Below are positions 20,536-32,115 of a DNA stretch of 64,000 nt, piece after piece. This stretch comes from Cladopsammia gracilis (taxonomy: Eukaryota > Cnidaria > Anthozoa > Scleractinia > Dendrophylliidae): NCBI GenBank assembly GCA_022457155.1, contig JAJGOT010000125.1, forward strand, positions 1,043,501 to 1,107,500. The letters are read 5' to 3'. The stretch's first letter is position 1. Each line of letters opens with the position of its first letter. The translations under genes and the position numbers were made by a program. The notes under the pieces were generated by a model. That model did no database searches and had not been told where the DNA came from. It saw only the letters and a list, made by a program, of their open reading frames with translations.

Positions 20536-20800
20536 CCTTTTAAATTTGTATCTACGTTGTATCGGTCCTTGCCTCTATAGTTAATTTCACTTGTTAAACC
20601 AATAGATCACTATTGATCCAACGTATATCAGCAGGATTGTCGTCCACGGTTGTATGCTTGAACTTCTCCTTTAATTAACCGGCCCTTAAGCCCTAACATC
20701 AAAATTTAAATTCTCATTTCTAGTCCTATACATTTCCTATAGAAGAAGTGGGAAGAAATTTTTTCGATATCATGAGAACTCATCTTGTGTGATCATGTCC

Positions 20801-23523
20801 TTTATTCTCATCACCTTTTATGTTAAACAAATAAAATGAAAGGCTGATCAGCCTTTCGTTTTATTTGTTTATAATTATTTCTGCTGATCAGACCCCTCAC
20901 AAGGATCCAGGATTCCAATTTGTCAAGTGGTCCTTTCATTTGCAAATTGTATTACCTTTTATGTTGATAAGGCATTAATATTACAAGGAGAAATTTGATG
21001 CTGATCACTCTTAGGGCTTAAAGGGTTAAGGCTGCATTTTTTTGGGAGAATCCGAAATTGGATTTGTGATCTCAGATCATATGGAGTCTTTATGATCATT
21101 TAACGTAAAAAAAAACTACAAAACTGAATGCAAGGTTGGCACTACGGCAAAGGGCAGATTTATTAAATGGCCAACATTTCAACTAATAGAACTAGTCTTC
21201 CTCAGGGCCAGGGCTATACTGAAAGAAAATATTGTAACGGCTCCTAAAATTTGAAAAATACATGGTTATAAATGATTGGCCAATACATGACATGTAGACA
21301 GCGCACTTGTAAACATAAGATAAAAAATAACATATATCTATAATGTATTATACAAAACTGAGTTCAGCGTTCGTTAAAAAGAGACATCTCGAGCGCTAAC
21401 CCTTCTCCGTCAGCGCGATTCGGTCTGACGAAGGGCTAGCGCTCGCCACCGTGTCAGCTTCCTGAATCATTTTGAAGGTGGCCAATTTACCTTAATTACC
21501 AAATTTTCCGGTTTCATCCCATCACCCATCCCCACCCCCCACCCCCAAGCTGTGGCATTCTCCCCCTAACAAAAGAAAAAAATATATATAAAGAACCCTT
21601 TTCAGAGAGTATTTAGTCTATCGTGTTTTCACTGACGTCATATCAAAATTCAGAAGCAGTTTTTGATTCTACAATGTTTATGGAATTGTAGAGAGTTTAA
21701 AACTACACATCTGGGCCAAATTTTGAAGCGCAAGAGCATTTCATTCAAGAGTTATAGCCGAATGAGTATAGACAATTTTAGTAAGAAACGTATGGAGCGG
21801 CCATCTTGGTGTCCCACTTAGGGACACCAACATGGCGGCTAAAAATTTAAATGATTTTAAAGTCTTAATAACACGAAAAAATTCATCACAAAATATTGTT
21901 TTCACTATAAGAGGCATGAAATCGGCTTATAAGCATCTATAATTCATTAATAACTTTCAACTAGTTCAATTTTGTTTATTTTTACGGCTAATCTGAAATA
22001 GCGTGAAGAATTGCGTGACACATTTACAACCTTTATACATCGTTAAAGCCTGAAACTTAACTCTCAACCCCACAGCCAGCTTGCGGATTTTACGATTTAG
22101 TAATTTTCGTAGCTGCGTGCAATCCTGGACATTACTCATTTAATGGGCAAGCATTTAATCTGTACCTCACTCGCAAGCTTTTCAACAGTTTCTACATCGT
22201 CCCAGTCCATTCTACGTGCATTCTGCTTTATTTCAGAACCCACTTGACTGTAGTGACGTTCTAGCATTTGTAGACAGCCGTTTACGTTTGCACCAGAACA
22301 TTGCGGTGGTATAACTGGCATGTCTAATCTAACGATGTCATGAACAAAAAGAATTAAGTTCTTTCTCAATGACGCCGTTAGATTAGAGCATTTCGCCCAT
22401 GCATTTCCAGCTGCTTCGTGGGACAAGCAGTAACTGCTTTGGAGGTATGGTCCCATACTCGGCATCTGTGGAAAATGGAAAGCTGTTTGCGGCACGGGCA
22501 GAATAGTCACCAGATGTTCAGGTCTGACGGTATGGTTATCTGGCAGCCGTTTATTATATCGCGTCAGGTTACTACAGATCTGTAGATTCCAGGCATAGCG
22601 ATCCCTCTCAAAGTACCAGGCATAGGTCAGCAGGATGATGACTGGTGAGATGTACTGACCTCTGGCATAGAACTGCTTGAAGGCCTCTTCAAAGTTACTT
22701 GTGTTAAACCTTTTCATAATATACTCCCTGCAGTGAGTGAATGTGTCCCGGTAGATGTAGGCAGGAAAGTACGTCATGAAATCAGCAACGTAGGGTAATC
22801 CTAGCGCTACCTCGGTGGAACGCATCCAGAGCATTACCCAGGAACGTTTCTGCACCGAACATTCGGTACCCAATACTCGTAGTTTTGTGCCGTTAAAGAT
22901 GGTAGACTTTACAACTGGTGCACCAAACCAGGAGTCCGAGTCCATCCATGCTATGATCGGGTCACTTGTGTAAAAATCAATGAAGAAGCTACTCCACAAC
23001 TGTCTGTTGTAGCCAGGTGTTTTTGTAGAACCTGGAAACTCGAGAACAGTTGGATCTTTGGTAGTGGTTCGTAGAGAATCTCAAGGACACGATCGGGGAA
23101 ATGTTCCTTGATTTGTCTTGTCACATTACTTGCAAACTGATGATCCACCTCTGATTCTTCGTCTAACACTATAACGGTTTTCCCGAGTGACGCAGGCCAA
23201 AATAGGACAGAGGATCGGAAGAATATACAGTAAAAACGTTTTCTAAGTTCAGTCACTTTGGCACCCACTCTGACAAACAAAGTTATCAAATCATTTCTAG
23301 CATCTGGGTTTGCATCCACGTTGCTGGGGATCGATTTGCGTAATGTACTCTTGTTATATTTCTGCCAGGGTGTGGTTGGCTCATTCCTTGAAAAATATGA
23401 ATATGTGATGGTGACAGCAACGCAGATCAGTATCAGACAGAAGGGATGTTTCCGTAAGTATTGAAAAAGCCCAGTAGTTTTTCTCTTAATGTAAAGCTGA
23501 GGAAAAATTGAATAATTAAATTA
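20801..23523. repeat. Duplicated block with glycosyltransferase-like gene, copy I
   Basis: The block is almost identical to 28253-31013, with a part also at 50341-50935. It begins with a near-perfect 46-bp palindrome (20825-20870). Bases 21617-22060 hold a one-ended inverted copy of the TATAGAGTG MITE family. Bases 21385-21480 hold a degenerate copy of the element end seen at 53027-53160. Confidence 0.92.
22136..23496 (-). pseudogene. Glycosyltransferase-like gene, frameshifted copy I
   Basis: It is collinear with the intact copy at 29623-30984 and nearly identical. One base is missing near 23055 (GGATCTTTGG against GGATCATTTGG), which splits the frame into 22951-23319 and 22136-22999. The splice acceptor and membrane anchor upstream are retained. 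The single lesion implies recent inactivation, or a sequencing error. Confidence 0.85.
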
Positions 23524-24240
23524 GGCTTCTTCAAAGTTACTTGTGTTAAACCTTTTCATAATATACTCCCTGCAGTGAGTGAATGTGTCACGGTAGATGT
23601 AAACAGGAAAGTATGTCATGAAATCAGCAACATACGGTAATCCAAGCACTACCTCGGTGGAGCGCATCCAAAGCATAACCCATGAACGTTTCTGCACCGA
23701 ACATTCGGTACCCAATACTCGTAGTTTTGTGCCGTTAAAGATGGTAGACTTTGTAACTGGTGCACTAAACCAGGAGCCCGAGTCCATCCATGCTATGATC
23801 TGGTGAATTGTGTAAAAATCAATGAAGAAGCTACTCCACAACTGTCTGTTGTAGCCAGGTGTTTTTGGAGAACCCGGAAACTCGAGAACAGTTGGATCAT
23901 TAGTGGTTCGTAGAGAATCTCAACATGGCAATCTGGAAAACGTTTGTTGATCTATCCTGTTATATTATTTGCAAACTGATGATCCAGTTCCGATTCTTCG
24001 TCAAACACTATAACGGTCTTCCCTAGCAACACAGGCAAAAACAGGATAGAAGATTGGTAAAAATTACAGTAAAAACGTCTTCTAAGTTGCTTTCATCCAC
24101 GTTGCTGGGGATCGATTTGCATAATGTACTCTTGTTACATTTCTGCCGGAGTGTGGTTGTTTGTATTGGCAAATCCTCAGGCTCATTCCTTGAAAAATAT
24201 GAATACATATGTGATGGCGACAGCAGCGCAGATTAGAATC
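23521..24240 (-). pseudogene. Third, truncated glycosyltransferase-like copy
   Basis: It abuts copy I and is more diverged. It retains residues equivalent to the DSD region (WMDSGSWF here, so the first acidic pair is changed) and stops abruptly after the NFEEA segment at 23524. Small deletions and stops break the rest up to the anchor region at about 24200. Confidence 0.75.
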
Positions 24241-24359
24241 AGACAGATACATGTATGAGGTTTCCGAAAGTATTGTGAAAGCCTACAAGTAGTAATTTTT
24301 CTCTTAATGTAACGCTGAGGAAAAATTGAAAAATTAAATTAGATTTAATTAAATTAGTT

Positions 24360-25380
24360 TTCTCCGTATTTAACGATCAGTTTGAGAAGCTCAATTAATC
24401 GCTACTGTACATTTTTTTTTTCACTTCCCTGTTAATTTTAAATCAAAGGCTCCTAAGAGCCAACCCGTGAATAAGAAATGATAACGCGTAATGCAATATT
24501 GCGGGAAGCTTATGTTTTCACACTGACACGGTTCAATATTTTTTTTTTTAAATTAAATGGAAGCATTTTTGACAAACGCAAAAAGAAAAATCCAGTATAT
24601 CACTTTCATAATGTTCAGTCTGAAGAAGAAAGAAAAAAAAAGAAAGAAAAACGAGGTCCTGAGCGAGACTTGAACCTAGGGCCATCTGTCACTCCGCGTG
24701 CTAATCCACTCGGCCATTGTGATCACCGACTTAGAACAGGATAAATTTAATTACTTCATGGTAAATACTCATCAAAACACATGTCTCGGTTGTAAAATCC
24801 TTTTAGATCACTTTTAATGTTGCATTAAAAACTCCAAATGTGAAACATCTTTAAGCTTACATGTATTGTTGTTTATATTCGTTTACAACAAATTAGTTAT
24901 TGTTACCACTGGATTCACGCTGTTCTTGTTACGAAACGCATTCGTAACAAAGCATTACATCACTGAGTTTACAGCTGATGGAAGGAGTGAGTGAGCAAGT
25001 GAGTGCTCATCTGCATATCTGTTTCCGTTACTGATAACCTGTTCATTACGCATGTGCGTATTCACGGGTTAAAAATGAGTGACAGCCCTGCTTGAAACGA
25101 CCAAGAAACAGTCAATCCAAAGTCCGAAAATTTCAACAACAAAAACTACAAAAGAACTGGGATGGCCTTACAACAAAAGATGGGACAAAGCTTTGTGAAA
25201 ATATGAATAACAGTACTTGACACTGGGAGTTTTCTAAATGGTTCAAAGATCTGATTCGGTTAAAAACAAAGAATACTAGCTGAAATTTCCTCGTAGAATA
25301 CACAAATTCGTGTAACAGCAAGGAAATTAATCTGGGCATGCACAGGGTCTGTATAGGTATGTAATATAAGCTTATTATTA
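24360..25380. repeat. Segmental duplication, copy II, intron 1 part
   Basis: It matches 46385-46860 and part of 15770-15870. About 335 bp around 24650-24985 are extra here and include a tRNA-like segment. Confidence 0.75.
24652..24730 (-). repeat. tRNA-like SINE head
   Basis: On the minus strand, TGGCCGAGTGG (A box, 24707-24717) and GGTTCAAGTC (B box, 24667-24676) lie at tRNA spacing. They are preceded by a Leu/Ser-tRNA-like 5' end and followed by a pyrimidine-rich stretch. It is a Pol III promoter relic rather than a working tRNA. Confidence 0.5.
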
Positions 25381-26345
25381 CTCATGCGCGTAGCGGCATG
25401 AGGTAAGGTTTCGGCTCCGTTTTTTCTTGTTATTACTCATGCGCGTAGCAGCATGAGTTATAAAATGGGCTCTGTTTTTCTTTTTTTTATTATTTTTTTT
25501 TGTGTCACGATTTTGCATGCAAATTTATGCACGCATATTTTAAATTGGCACTTCCGGTTAATAGACTTCCTGTTTAGTGACTTCCGGCTACTCCCACTTC
25601 CGGTAAAACAGCGTTACTGAAGTGTCACGACATCATCTCCTACAACCCTACTTACATTACTATGTTCACGTTAGGTATATATAAGACGTAGAACAATCAC
25701 TGGCTTCATTGTGGTACACCCTTCATTTACAAAACATTCAATAGTACAGAACGCAGTTTGCAGGAACGATGACTGAATGAAAGGAGTAACTCTTCTTCAT
25801 ATCGGACATCTTCTTATCATGTTTAAAATATATCATAAAACTTTCGTACGCATGCGCATGAGTATAGGCTGCTTGCAGCCTCTTGTTTTTATTATTATTA
25901 TTATTTTTATTTTTTGTGTCACGATTTTGCATGCAAATTTATGCACGCATATTTTAAATTGTACACTTCCGGTTCATAGCTTTGCCACTACACTTCCTGT
26001 TTAGTGACTTCCGGCTACTCTCACTTCCGGTAAAAGAGCGTTACTCAAGTGTCACGAGAGCGTCTCCTACAACCCTACTTACATTAGCAGTGTTCATGTT
26101 TGGTATATATAAGACATAGAAGAATCATTCCCTTCATTGTGGTACAGCCTTCATTTCCAAAACAATCAATAGTAAACAACGTGGTTTAAGGAACGATGAC
26201 TGAATGAAAGGAGTGCTCTTCGCCATGTCGGACATCTTATCATCTTCTTATCTTCATATCATCTTCTTCTCATCTTCTTATCTTCTTATCATCTTCTTAA
26301 CTTACTTACGCATGCGCATGAGTATAGGCTGCTAGGAGCCTCTTG
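25381..26345. mobile_element. Tandem-dimer repeat element inserted in copy II
   Basis: TTATTA flanks both sides, and copies I (17567) and III (47357) have the empty site. The interior is two tandem units of about 420 bp (25498-25913, 25914-26340). Each contains CACTTCCGG motifs, a TATATATAAG box and an end with GCATGCGCATGAGTATAGGC. It has no coding capacity. Confidence 0.75.
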
Positions 26346-26586
26346 TTATTACAAAATATTGCATCAGAAAACAATCGTAGTGAACTCTCTAAAAATAAAA
26401 AAATTGAGAGAGGATCTTTTTTGTAATTTCCCAAACAATTTACTAAGAGCTCTAGCCAAAGTTTAGTCCATCCTTTTCTTGTGATTATCATAAAACAGGC
26501 AACTAATTTCGATCTATAGCTAAGCTTTAATATACATGTACAGTAAACCGAATACATCAACATTTTTACGTTCATTCTGGTCTTAC

Positions 26587-26694
26587 CAAATCGATGATGG
26601 ATTCTAATCGTGTAGAAAGCGCCTCATTCTTCAATGTTTCTTGCGCTTTCTGTTCACTTAGTCCAATGCTCTGAAAGAGGGAAGCCTTATCCAT
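26587..26694 (-). pseudogene. QARS: QARS exon 1, isolated duplicate (copy II)
   Basis: The 36-codon exon is identical in structure to the other two, with an ATG at 26692-26694 and a GTAAGACC donor. No exon 2 is found downstream on the minus strand, because copy II ends at about 24360 next to glycosyltransferase fragments. It is probably a non-functional fragment that could still be transcribed from its own upstream region. Confidence 0.82.
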
Positions 26695-27098
26695 CACTGA
26701 CCGCAAAACAACCACAGAAGATCCTGTAAAACGATGGGATAATGAAGAAAACCGAGTGCCACCAACACGACCAAAGAGCCACATGCATGAAATGTACCAC
26801 GCTTGGTAGCCGCGCACTCGCTGAAAGGACTGGATCGAATATATGCCCGCGCTATTGCACAGGCAACCCAGACTCTAGCCTGAGGCAAACTTTGCTTCAC
26901 AGAAAAAGTAGCCTGTGCGTAGACGTCTCCTATTTCTATTCCCTTTGCTTCACGCGGGGAGAAGGGAAATCGGAGACAGCTTCATGCAGGCTAAGAAAAA
27001 GGAGCTAGGAGACTTATGCGCACAGGGTACCCAGACTCTATTTATAAAAAAAACCTTTGAATGCAGAGGTCCACTCGACGCAGAAATAAAACCTGCTT

Positions 27099-27903
27099 AT
27101 TCATTTTTGATAAAAACTTGACGTTTCGTATGCTTCTACATACATTTTCAAAAGTGACCGTTAGTGTTAAAAAACGATACTAATATAGTAGTAAAAAGGG
27201 ACTGGGACCGAGATTAAGTTCAAAACTTAACAGTTGATCTATAAAAAGAAACAGCTAATTAATAAAGCATCAGCTTCTCGCTACTGACGTTTGCATTAAG
27301 AGCTGGCTTTAGTTCTTGTATAAACAATGTTTCTTTGATTTTACAGTGGAAATCAGTTTTACCCGACGCTAAGATATCAAAATAATCCCACTTGATGTTG
27401 TGTCCAGTGGTGTTAACATGGTCAGCAATGGCTGATGTGTTATTTACAAAGCCAGTTGTTGGGATTGTGAAGAATTTTACATTGGTAAAACTAAACGACG
27501 GCTTCATGATAGAAAAACTGAGCATTTTAAGGCCCTCGCTAAGGATGACCGCACATCAGCCATTGCTGACCATGTTAACACCACTGGACACAACATCAAG
27601 TGGGATTATTTTGATATCTTAGCGTCGGGTAAAACTGATTTCCACTGTAAAATCAAAGAAACATTTATACAAGAACTAAAGCCAGCTCTTAATGCAAACG
27701 TCAGTAGCGAGAAGCTGATGCTTTATTAATTAGCTGTTTCTTTTTATAGATCAACTGTTAAGTTTTGAACTTAATCTCGGTCCCAGTCCCTTTTTACTAC
27801 TATATTAGTATCGTTTTTTAACACTAACGGTCACTTTTGAAAATGTATGTAGAAGCATACGAAACGTCAAGTTTTTATCAAAAATGAATAAGTTCAATAT
27901 GTT
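27099..27903. mobile_element. Head-to-head pair of truncated Penelope-like 3' ends
   Basis: A 12-bp target duplication, TAAAACCTGCTT (27087-27098, 27904-27915), flanks an 805-bp inverted structure. Each arm reads inward to the GIY-YIG end of a Penelope-like element. The minus-strand frame 27259-27525 and the plus-strand 27440-27729 both encode TSAIADHVNTTGHNIKWDYF and end in MLY followed by a stop. The plus arm extends further, including CEFYIGKT-like coding with LHDRKTEH. The arms fuse near 27440-27560. Confidence 0.82.
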
Positions 27904-28022
27904 TAAAACCTGCTTGATAGTTGCCGGATCTTCCTTGTGAAAGATCTCGTACCAGGCGTCACTGGAATGTGAAAATACAAAACTGAATGCAAGGCTGGCA
28001 CTACTGCAAAGGGCAGATTTGT

Positions 28023-28057
<35 letters not shown>

Positions 28058-28145
28058 TGTCAGCCGTTAGAATCGATTTCAATTTAAAGGGACACTGTCC
28101 TGGCTGAAATATCGTGTCTTTATGATTATGGCCAGGAGCTTGCTA

Positions 28146-28247
28146 CAGTCAAGCCTGCATATAACAGCCCTGTGTATAGCGGTCACCCTGTATAAAACGG
28201 TCACCTGGCCATTTCCCAAGGGTGACCGTTATATACAGGTTTGACTG
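28146..28247. mobile_element. 102-bp TA-flanked MITE
   Basis: The ends CAGTCAAGCCTG and CAGGTTTGACTG lie between TA dinucleotides (28144-28145, 28248-28249). The inner GGTCACC motifs are also inverted. It sits at the point where copy II lacks the Penelope block. Confidence 0.8.
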
Positions 28248-28252
28248 TATAC

Positions 28253-31013
28253 TTTATTCTCATCACCTTTTATGTTAAACAAATAAAATGAAAGGCTGAT
28301 CAGCCTTTCGTTTTATTTGTTTATAATTATTTCTGCTGATCAGATCCTCACCCCCCCCCCCCCCCCCCCCCCCCCCGTACGAGGATCCAGTACTTCCAAT
28401 TTGTCAAGTGGTCCTTTCATTTGCAAATTGTATTACCTTTTATGTTGATAAGGCATTAATATTACAAGGAGAAATTTGATGCTGATCACTCTTAGGGCTT
28501 AAAGGGTTAAGGCTGCATTTTTTTGGGAGAATCCGAAATTGGATTTGTGATCTCAGATCATATGGAGTCTTTATGATCATTTAACGTAAAAAAAAAAACC
28601 ACAAAACTGAATGCAAGGCTGGCACTACGGCAAAGGGCAGATTTATTAAATGGCCAACATTTCAACTAATAGAACTAGTCTTCCTCAGGGCCAGGGCTAT
28701 ACTGAAAGAAAATATTGTAACGGCTCCTAAAATTTGAAAAATACATGGTTATAAATGATTGGCCAATACATGACATGTAGACAGCGCACTTGTAAACATA
28801 AGATAAAAAATAACATATAATTATCTATAATGTATTATACAAAACTGAGTTCAGCGTTCGTTAAAAAGAGACATCTCGAGCGCTAACCCTTCTCCGTCAG
28901 CGCGATTCGGTCTGACGAAGGGCTAGCGCTCGCCACCGTGTCAGCTTCCTGAATCATTTTGAAGGTGGCCAATTTACCTTAATTACCAAATTTTCCGGTT
29001 TCATCCCATCACCCATCCCCACCCCCCACCCCCAAGCTGTGGCATTCTCCCCCTAACAAAAGAAAAAAATATATATAAAGAACCCTTTTCAGAGAGTATT
29101 TAGTCTATCGTGTTTTCACTGACGTCATATCAAAATTCAGAAGCAGTTTTTGATTCTACAATGTTTATGGAATTGTAGAGAGTTTAAAACTACACATCTG
29201 GGCCAAATTTTGAAGCGCAAGAGCATTTCATTCAAGAGTTATAGCCGAATGAGTATAGACAATTTTAGTAAGAAACGTATGGAGCGGCCATCTTGGTGTC
29301 CCACTTAGGGACACCAACATGGCGGCTAAAAATTTAAATGATTTTAAAGTCTTAATAACACGAAAAAATTCATCACAAAATATTGTTTTCACTATAAGAG
29401 GCATGAAATCGGCTTATAAGCATCTATAATTCATTAATAACTTTCAACTAGTTCAATTTTGTTTATTTTTACGGCTAATCTGAAATAGCGTGAAGAATTG
29501 CGTGACACATTTACAACCTTTATACATCGTTAAAGCCTGAAACTTAACTCTCAACCCCACAGCCAGCTTGCGGATTTTACGATTTAGTAATTTTCGTAGC
29601 TGCGTGCAATCCTGGACATTACTCATTTAATGGGCAAGCATTTAATCTGTACCTCACTCGCAAGCTTTTCAACAGTTTCTACATCGTCCCAGTCCATTCT
29701 ACGTGTATTCTGCTTTATTTCAGAACCCACTTGACTGTAGTGACGTTCTAGCATTTGTAGACAGCCGTTTACGTTTGCACCAGAACATTGCGGTGGTATA
29801 ACTGGCATGTCTAATCTAACGATGTCATGAACAAAAAGAATTAAGTTCTTTCTCAATGACGCCGTTAGATTAGAGCATTTCGCCCATGCATTTCCAGCTG
29901 CTTCGTGGGACAAGCAGTAACTGCTTTGGAGGTATGGTCCCATACTCGGCATCTGTGGAAAATGGAAAGCTGTTTGCGGCACGGGCAGAATAGTCACCAG
30001 ATGTTCAGGTCTGACGGTATGGTTATCTGGCAGCCGTTTATTATATCGCGTCAGGTTACTACAGATCTGTAGATTCCAGGCATAGCGATCCCTCTCAAAG
30101 TACCAGGCATAGGTCAGCAGGATGATGACTGGTGAGATGTACTGACCTCTGGCATAGAACTGCTTGAAGGCCTCTTCAAAGTTACTTGTGTTAAACCTTT
30201 TCATAATATACTCCCTGCAGTGAGTGAATGTGTCCCGGTAGATGTAGGCAGGAAAGTACGTCATGAAATCAGCAACGTAGGGTAATCCTAGCGCTACCTC
30301 GGTGGAACGCATCCAGAGCATTACCCAGGAACGTTTCTGCACCGAACATTCGGTACCCAATACTCGTAGTTTTGTGCCGTTAAAGATGGTAGACTTTATA
30401 ACTGGTGCATCAAACCAGGAGTCCGAGTCCATCCATGCTATGATCGGATCACTTGTGTAAAAATCAATGAAGAAGCTACTCCACAACTGTCTGTTGTAGC
30501 CAGGTGTTTTTGTAGAACCTGGAAACTCGAGAACAGTTGGATCATTTGGTAGTGGTTCGTAGAGAATCTCAAGGACACGATCGGGGAAATGTTCCTTGAT
30601 TTGTCTTGTCACATTACTTGCAAACTGATGATCCACCTCTGATTCTTCGTCTAACACTATAACGGTTTTCCCGAGTGACGCAGGCCAAAATAGGACAGAG
30701 GATCGGAAGAATATACAGTAAAAACGTTTTCTAAGTTCAGTCACTTTGGCACCCACTCTGACAAACAACGTTATCAAATCATTTCTAGCATCTGGGTTTG
30801 CATACACGTTGCTGGGGATCGATTTGCGGAATGTACTCTTGTTATATTTCTGCCAGGGTGTGGTTGGCTCATTCCTTGAAAAATATGAATATGTGATGGT
30901 GACAGCAACGCAGATCAGTATCAGACAGAAGGGATGTTTCCATAAGTATTGAAAAAGCCCAGTAGTTTTTCTCTTAATGTAAAGCTGAGGAAAAATTGAA
31001 TAATTAAATTAGA
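28253..31013. repeat. Duplicated block with glycosyltransferase-like gene, copy II
   Basis: It is collinear and almost identical with 20801-23523 at an offset of about 7.45 kb. The offset changes because of a run of about 28 C at 28350-28376 that copies I and III lack. Bases 29104-29545 hold the one-ended MITE relic. Confidence 0.92.
29623..30984 (-). CDS. Type II membrane glycosyltransferase-like protein, last exon (intact copy)
   Basis: The minus-strand frame is open from a TTTTTCCTCAG acceptor at 30985 to the stop at 29623, about 453 codons. After a short basic cytoplasmic stretch comes one hydrophobic anchor, FCLILICVAVTITY (residues about 19-32 of the exon), then a stem and a luminal domain. 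IIAWMDSDSW is a DxD-like nucleotide-sugar/metal motif in a GT-A-type setting. Several N-glycosylation sequons (NVT, NTS, NLT, NHT) and paired Cys fit a Golgi lumenal enzyme. The start codon should lie in an upstream exon, not found. I do not recognise the exact family; the GT-A assignment rests on topology and motif. Upstream of QARS on the same strand in the ancestral locus. Confidence 0.72.
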   Translation of the reverse strand, partial: LYIKRKTTGLFQYLWKHPFCLILICVAVTITYSYFSRNEPTTPWQKYNKSTFRKSIPSNVYANPDARNDLITLFVRVGAKVTELRKRFYCIFFRSSVLFWPASLGKTVIVLDEESEVDHQFASNVTRQIKEHFPDRVLEILYEPLPNDPTVLEFPGSTKTPGYNRQLWSSFFIDFYTSDPIIAWMDSDSWFDAPVIKSTIFNGTKLRVLGTECSVQKRSWVMLWMRSTEVALGLPYVADFMTYFPAYIYRDTFTHCREYIMKRFNTSNFEEAFKQFYARGQYISPVIILLTYAWYFERDRYAWNLQICSNLTRYNKRLPDNHTVRPEHLVTILPVPQTAFHFPQMPSMGPYLQSSYCLSHEAAGNAWAKCSNLTASLRKNLILFVHDIVRLDMPVIPPQCSGANVNGCLQMLERHYSQVGSEIKQNTRRMDWDDVETVEKLASEVQIKCLPIK

Positions 31014-31273
31014 CTTAACAGTAAGTTGAAGTTTGACTGAGATTCTACCGTAGCATTTGCAGGAATGAGGTCACGTGAGATAGCAAGCAAATGATATCAG
31101 AGCTCACGGATATCATATGCATATTGAGCTCGATAATTATAGGCTTCAAGCCCAAATTGTTTTTAATTACCTGTTTGACGCGCTTTTGCAAGGGCAGTAC
31201 TGAACAGTTGGGCTTACTCATTATTCTAGAATATATCCTTGTTGTAACTTTTGATAGGAGGCTAAGTATCCCT

Positions 31274-32115
31274 AGCCTCCTACGCAGACGTCCTTAGGGC
31301 TCGTCACGTAATCTTTCCTCCCCCACGAACGTCTGCTGAAACGAGCGGTTAAAAACATAGACCAATCACAGCGCACTTCCAAAGCAAGGAAGTGTGCACT
31401 TTGGACCTTGGGAAATTTCACGCGAGACGCGTGGCCTTTCAACGAGTGTGTGAGACGTCATTAAAATCGTCGATTAAAATCCTTATCAACGAGAGGCTAT
31501 AGACGGCTAGAAGAGTGTAAGATCCAAGTCTTATGCGATAGTCACGGTCTATATTGGAATAGTGGTATTGCAATGATTTTTAGCTTTCCTCAGAGTTTAT
31601 TACGTGTTTCTCGGAGCTAGGCAGTACCCCGGGGGCAGTACCTCCATTGTCAGAAGTACGGCGTCATTGCTTCCGGTTTGAAATATTTGAATCTCCAGCA
31701 TGGTAGCTGTTTTGTAGTTCTTACAAATGCAAGTGGTTACTTTTATACACTCTTTAAGCAAAATTGCAAGCGAAGCAAGCGAAGTCGTTTAGTTCTTAGT
31801 ACTCCTTTCTTAATCCGAGTAACCGCTTGTAACACTTGGATGTACTTGGTGCAGACGAACGTGTCACTCAACGAAAACACACTTACATCTATTTCCACGG
31901 CGCTTTCAATAATGCCTGAGATGTTCACCGAACTCTTGCCGAACACTCGTACTCTCCCAGTAAGAATCAAATGAATACTACAGAGCAATCTGCACGTGAT
32001 CTCCAGCTGATCTTTGCGAACAAAAGGAATGGAATTTAACCGCTCGTTTCAGCAGACATTCGTGGGGGAGGAAAGATTGAGTGACAAGCCCTAAGGACGT
32101 CTGCGTAGGAGGCTA
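31274..32115. mobile_element. 842-bp TIR transposon relic (10-bp TSD)
   Basis: Inverted repeats of about 85 bp start AGCCTCCTACGCAGACGTCC. They are flanked by AAGTATCCCT (31264-31273, 32116-32125). A long duplication of 9-10 bp fits Mutator-like elements. No transposase ORF is present. Confidence 0.82.

Larger units (their letters stand above)
18296..20800. repeat. Duplicated block with Penelope-like remnant, copy I
   Basis: The block is collinear with 48060-50352. It contains a (TTTA)n tract (18418-18465), a 566-bp MITE, the Penelope-like coding remnant and a hammerhead-like motif. The corresponding part of copy II (27916-28252) lacks everything between the GAGCTTGCT and TTTATTCTCATC segments. 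Confidence 0.85.

Noticed and set aside
26572..26817. 81-aa minus-strand ORF starting MRGYQAW (also at 47568-47813)
   Set aside because: Its 3' half is QARS exon 1 read from an upstream in-frame codon and through the donor; the true start is MDKASLF.
28350..28376. Biological meaning of the C28 homopolymer
   Set aside because: The other two copies have normal sequence there; a gap-fill or polymerase artefact is as likely as an expansion.
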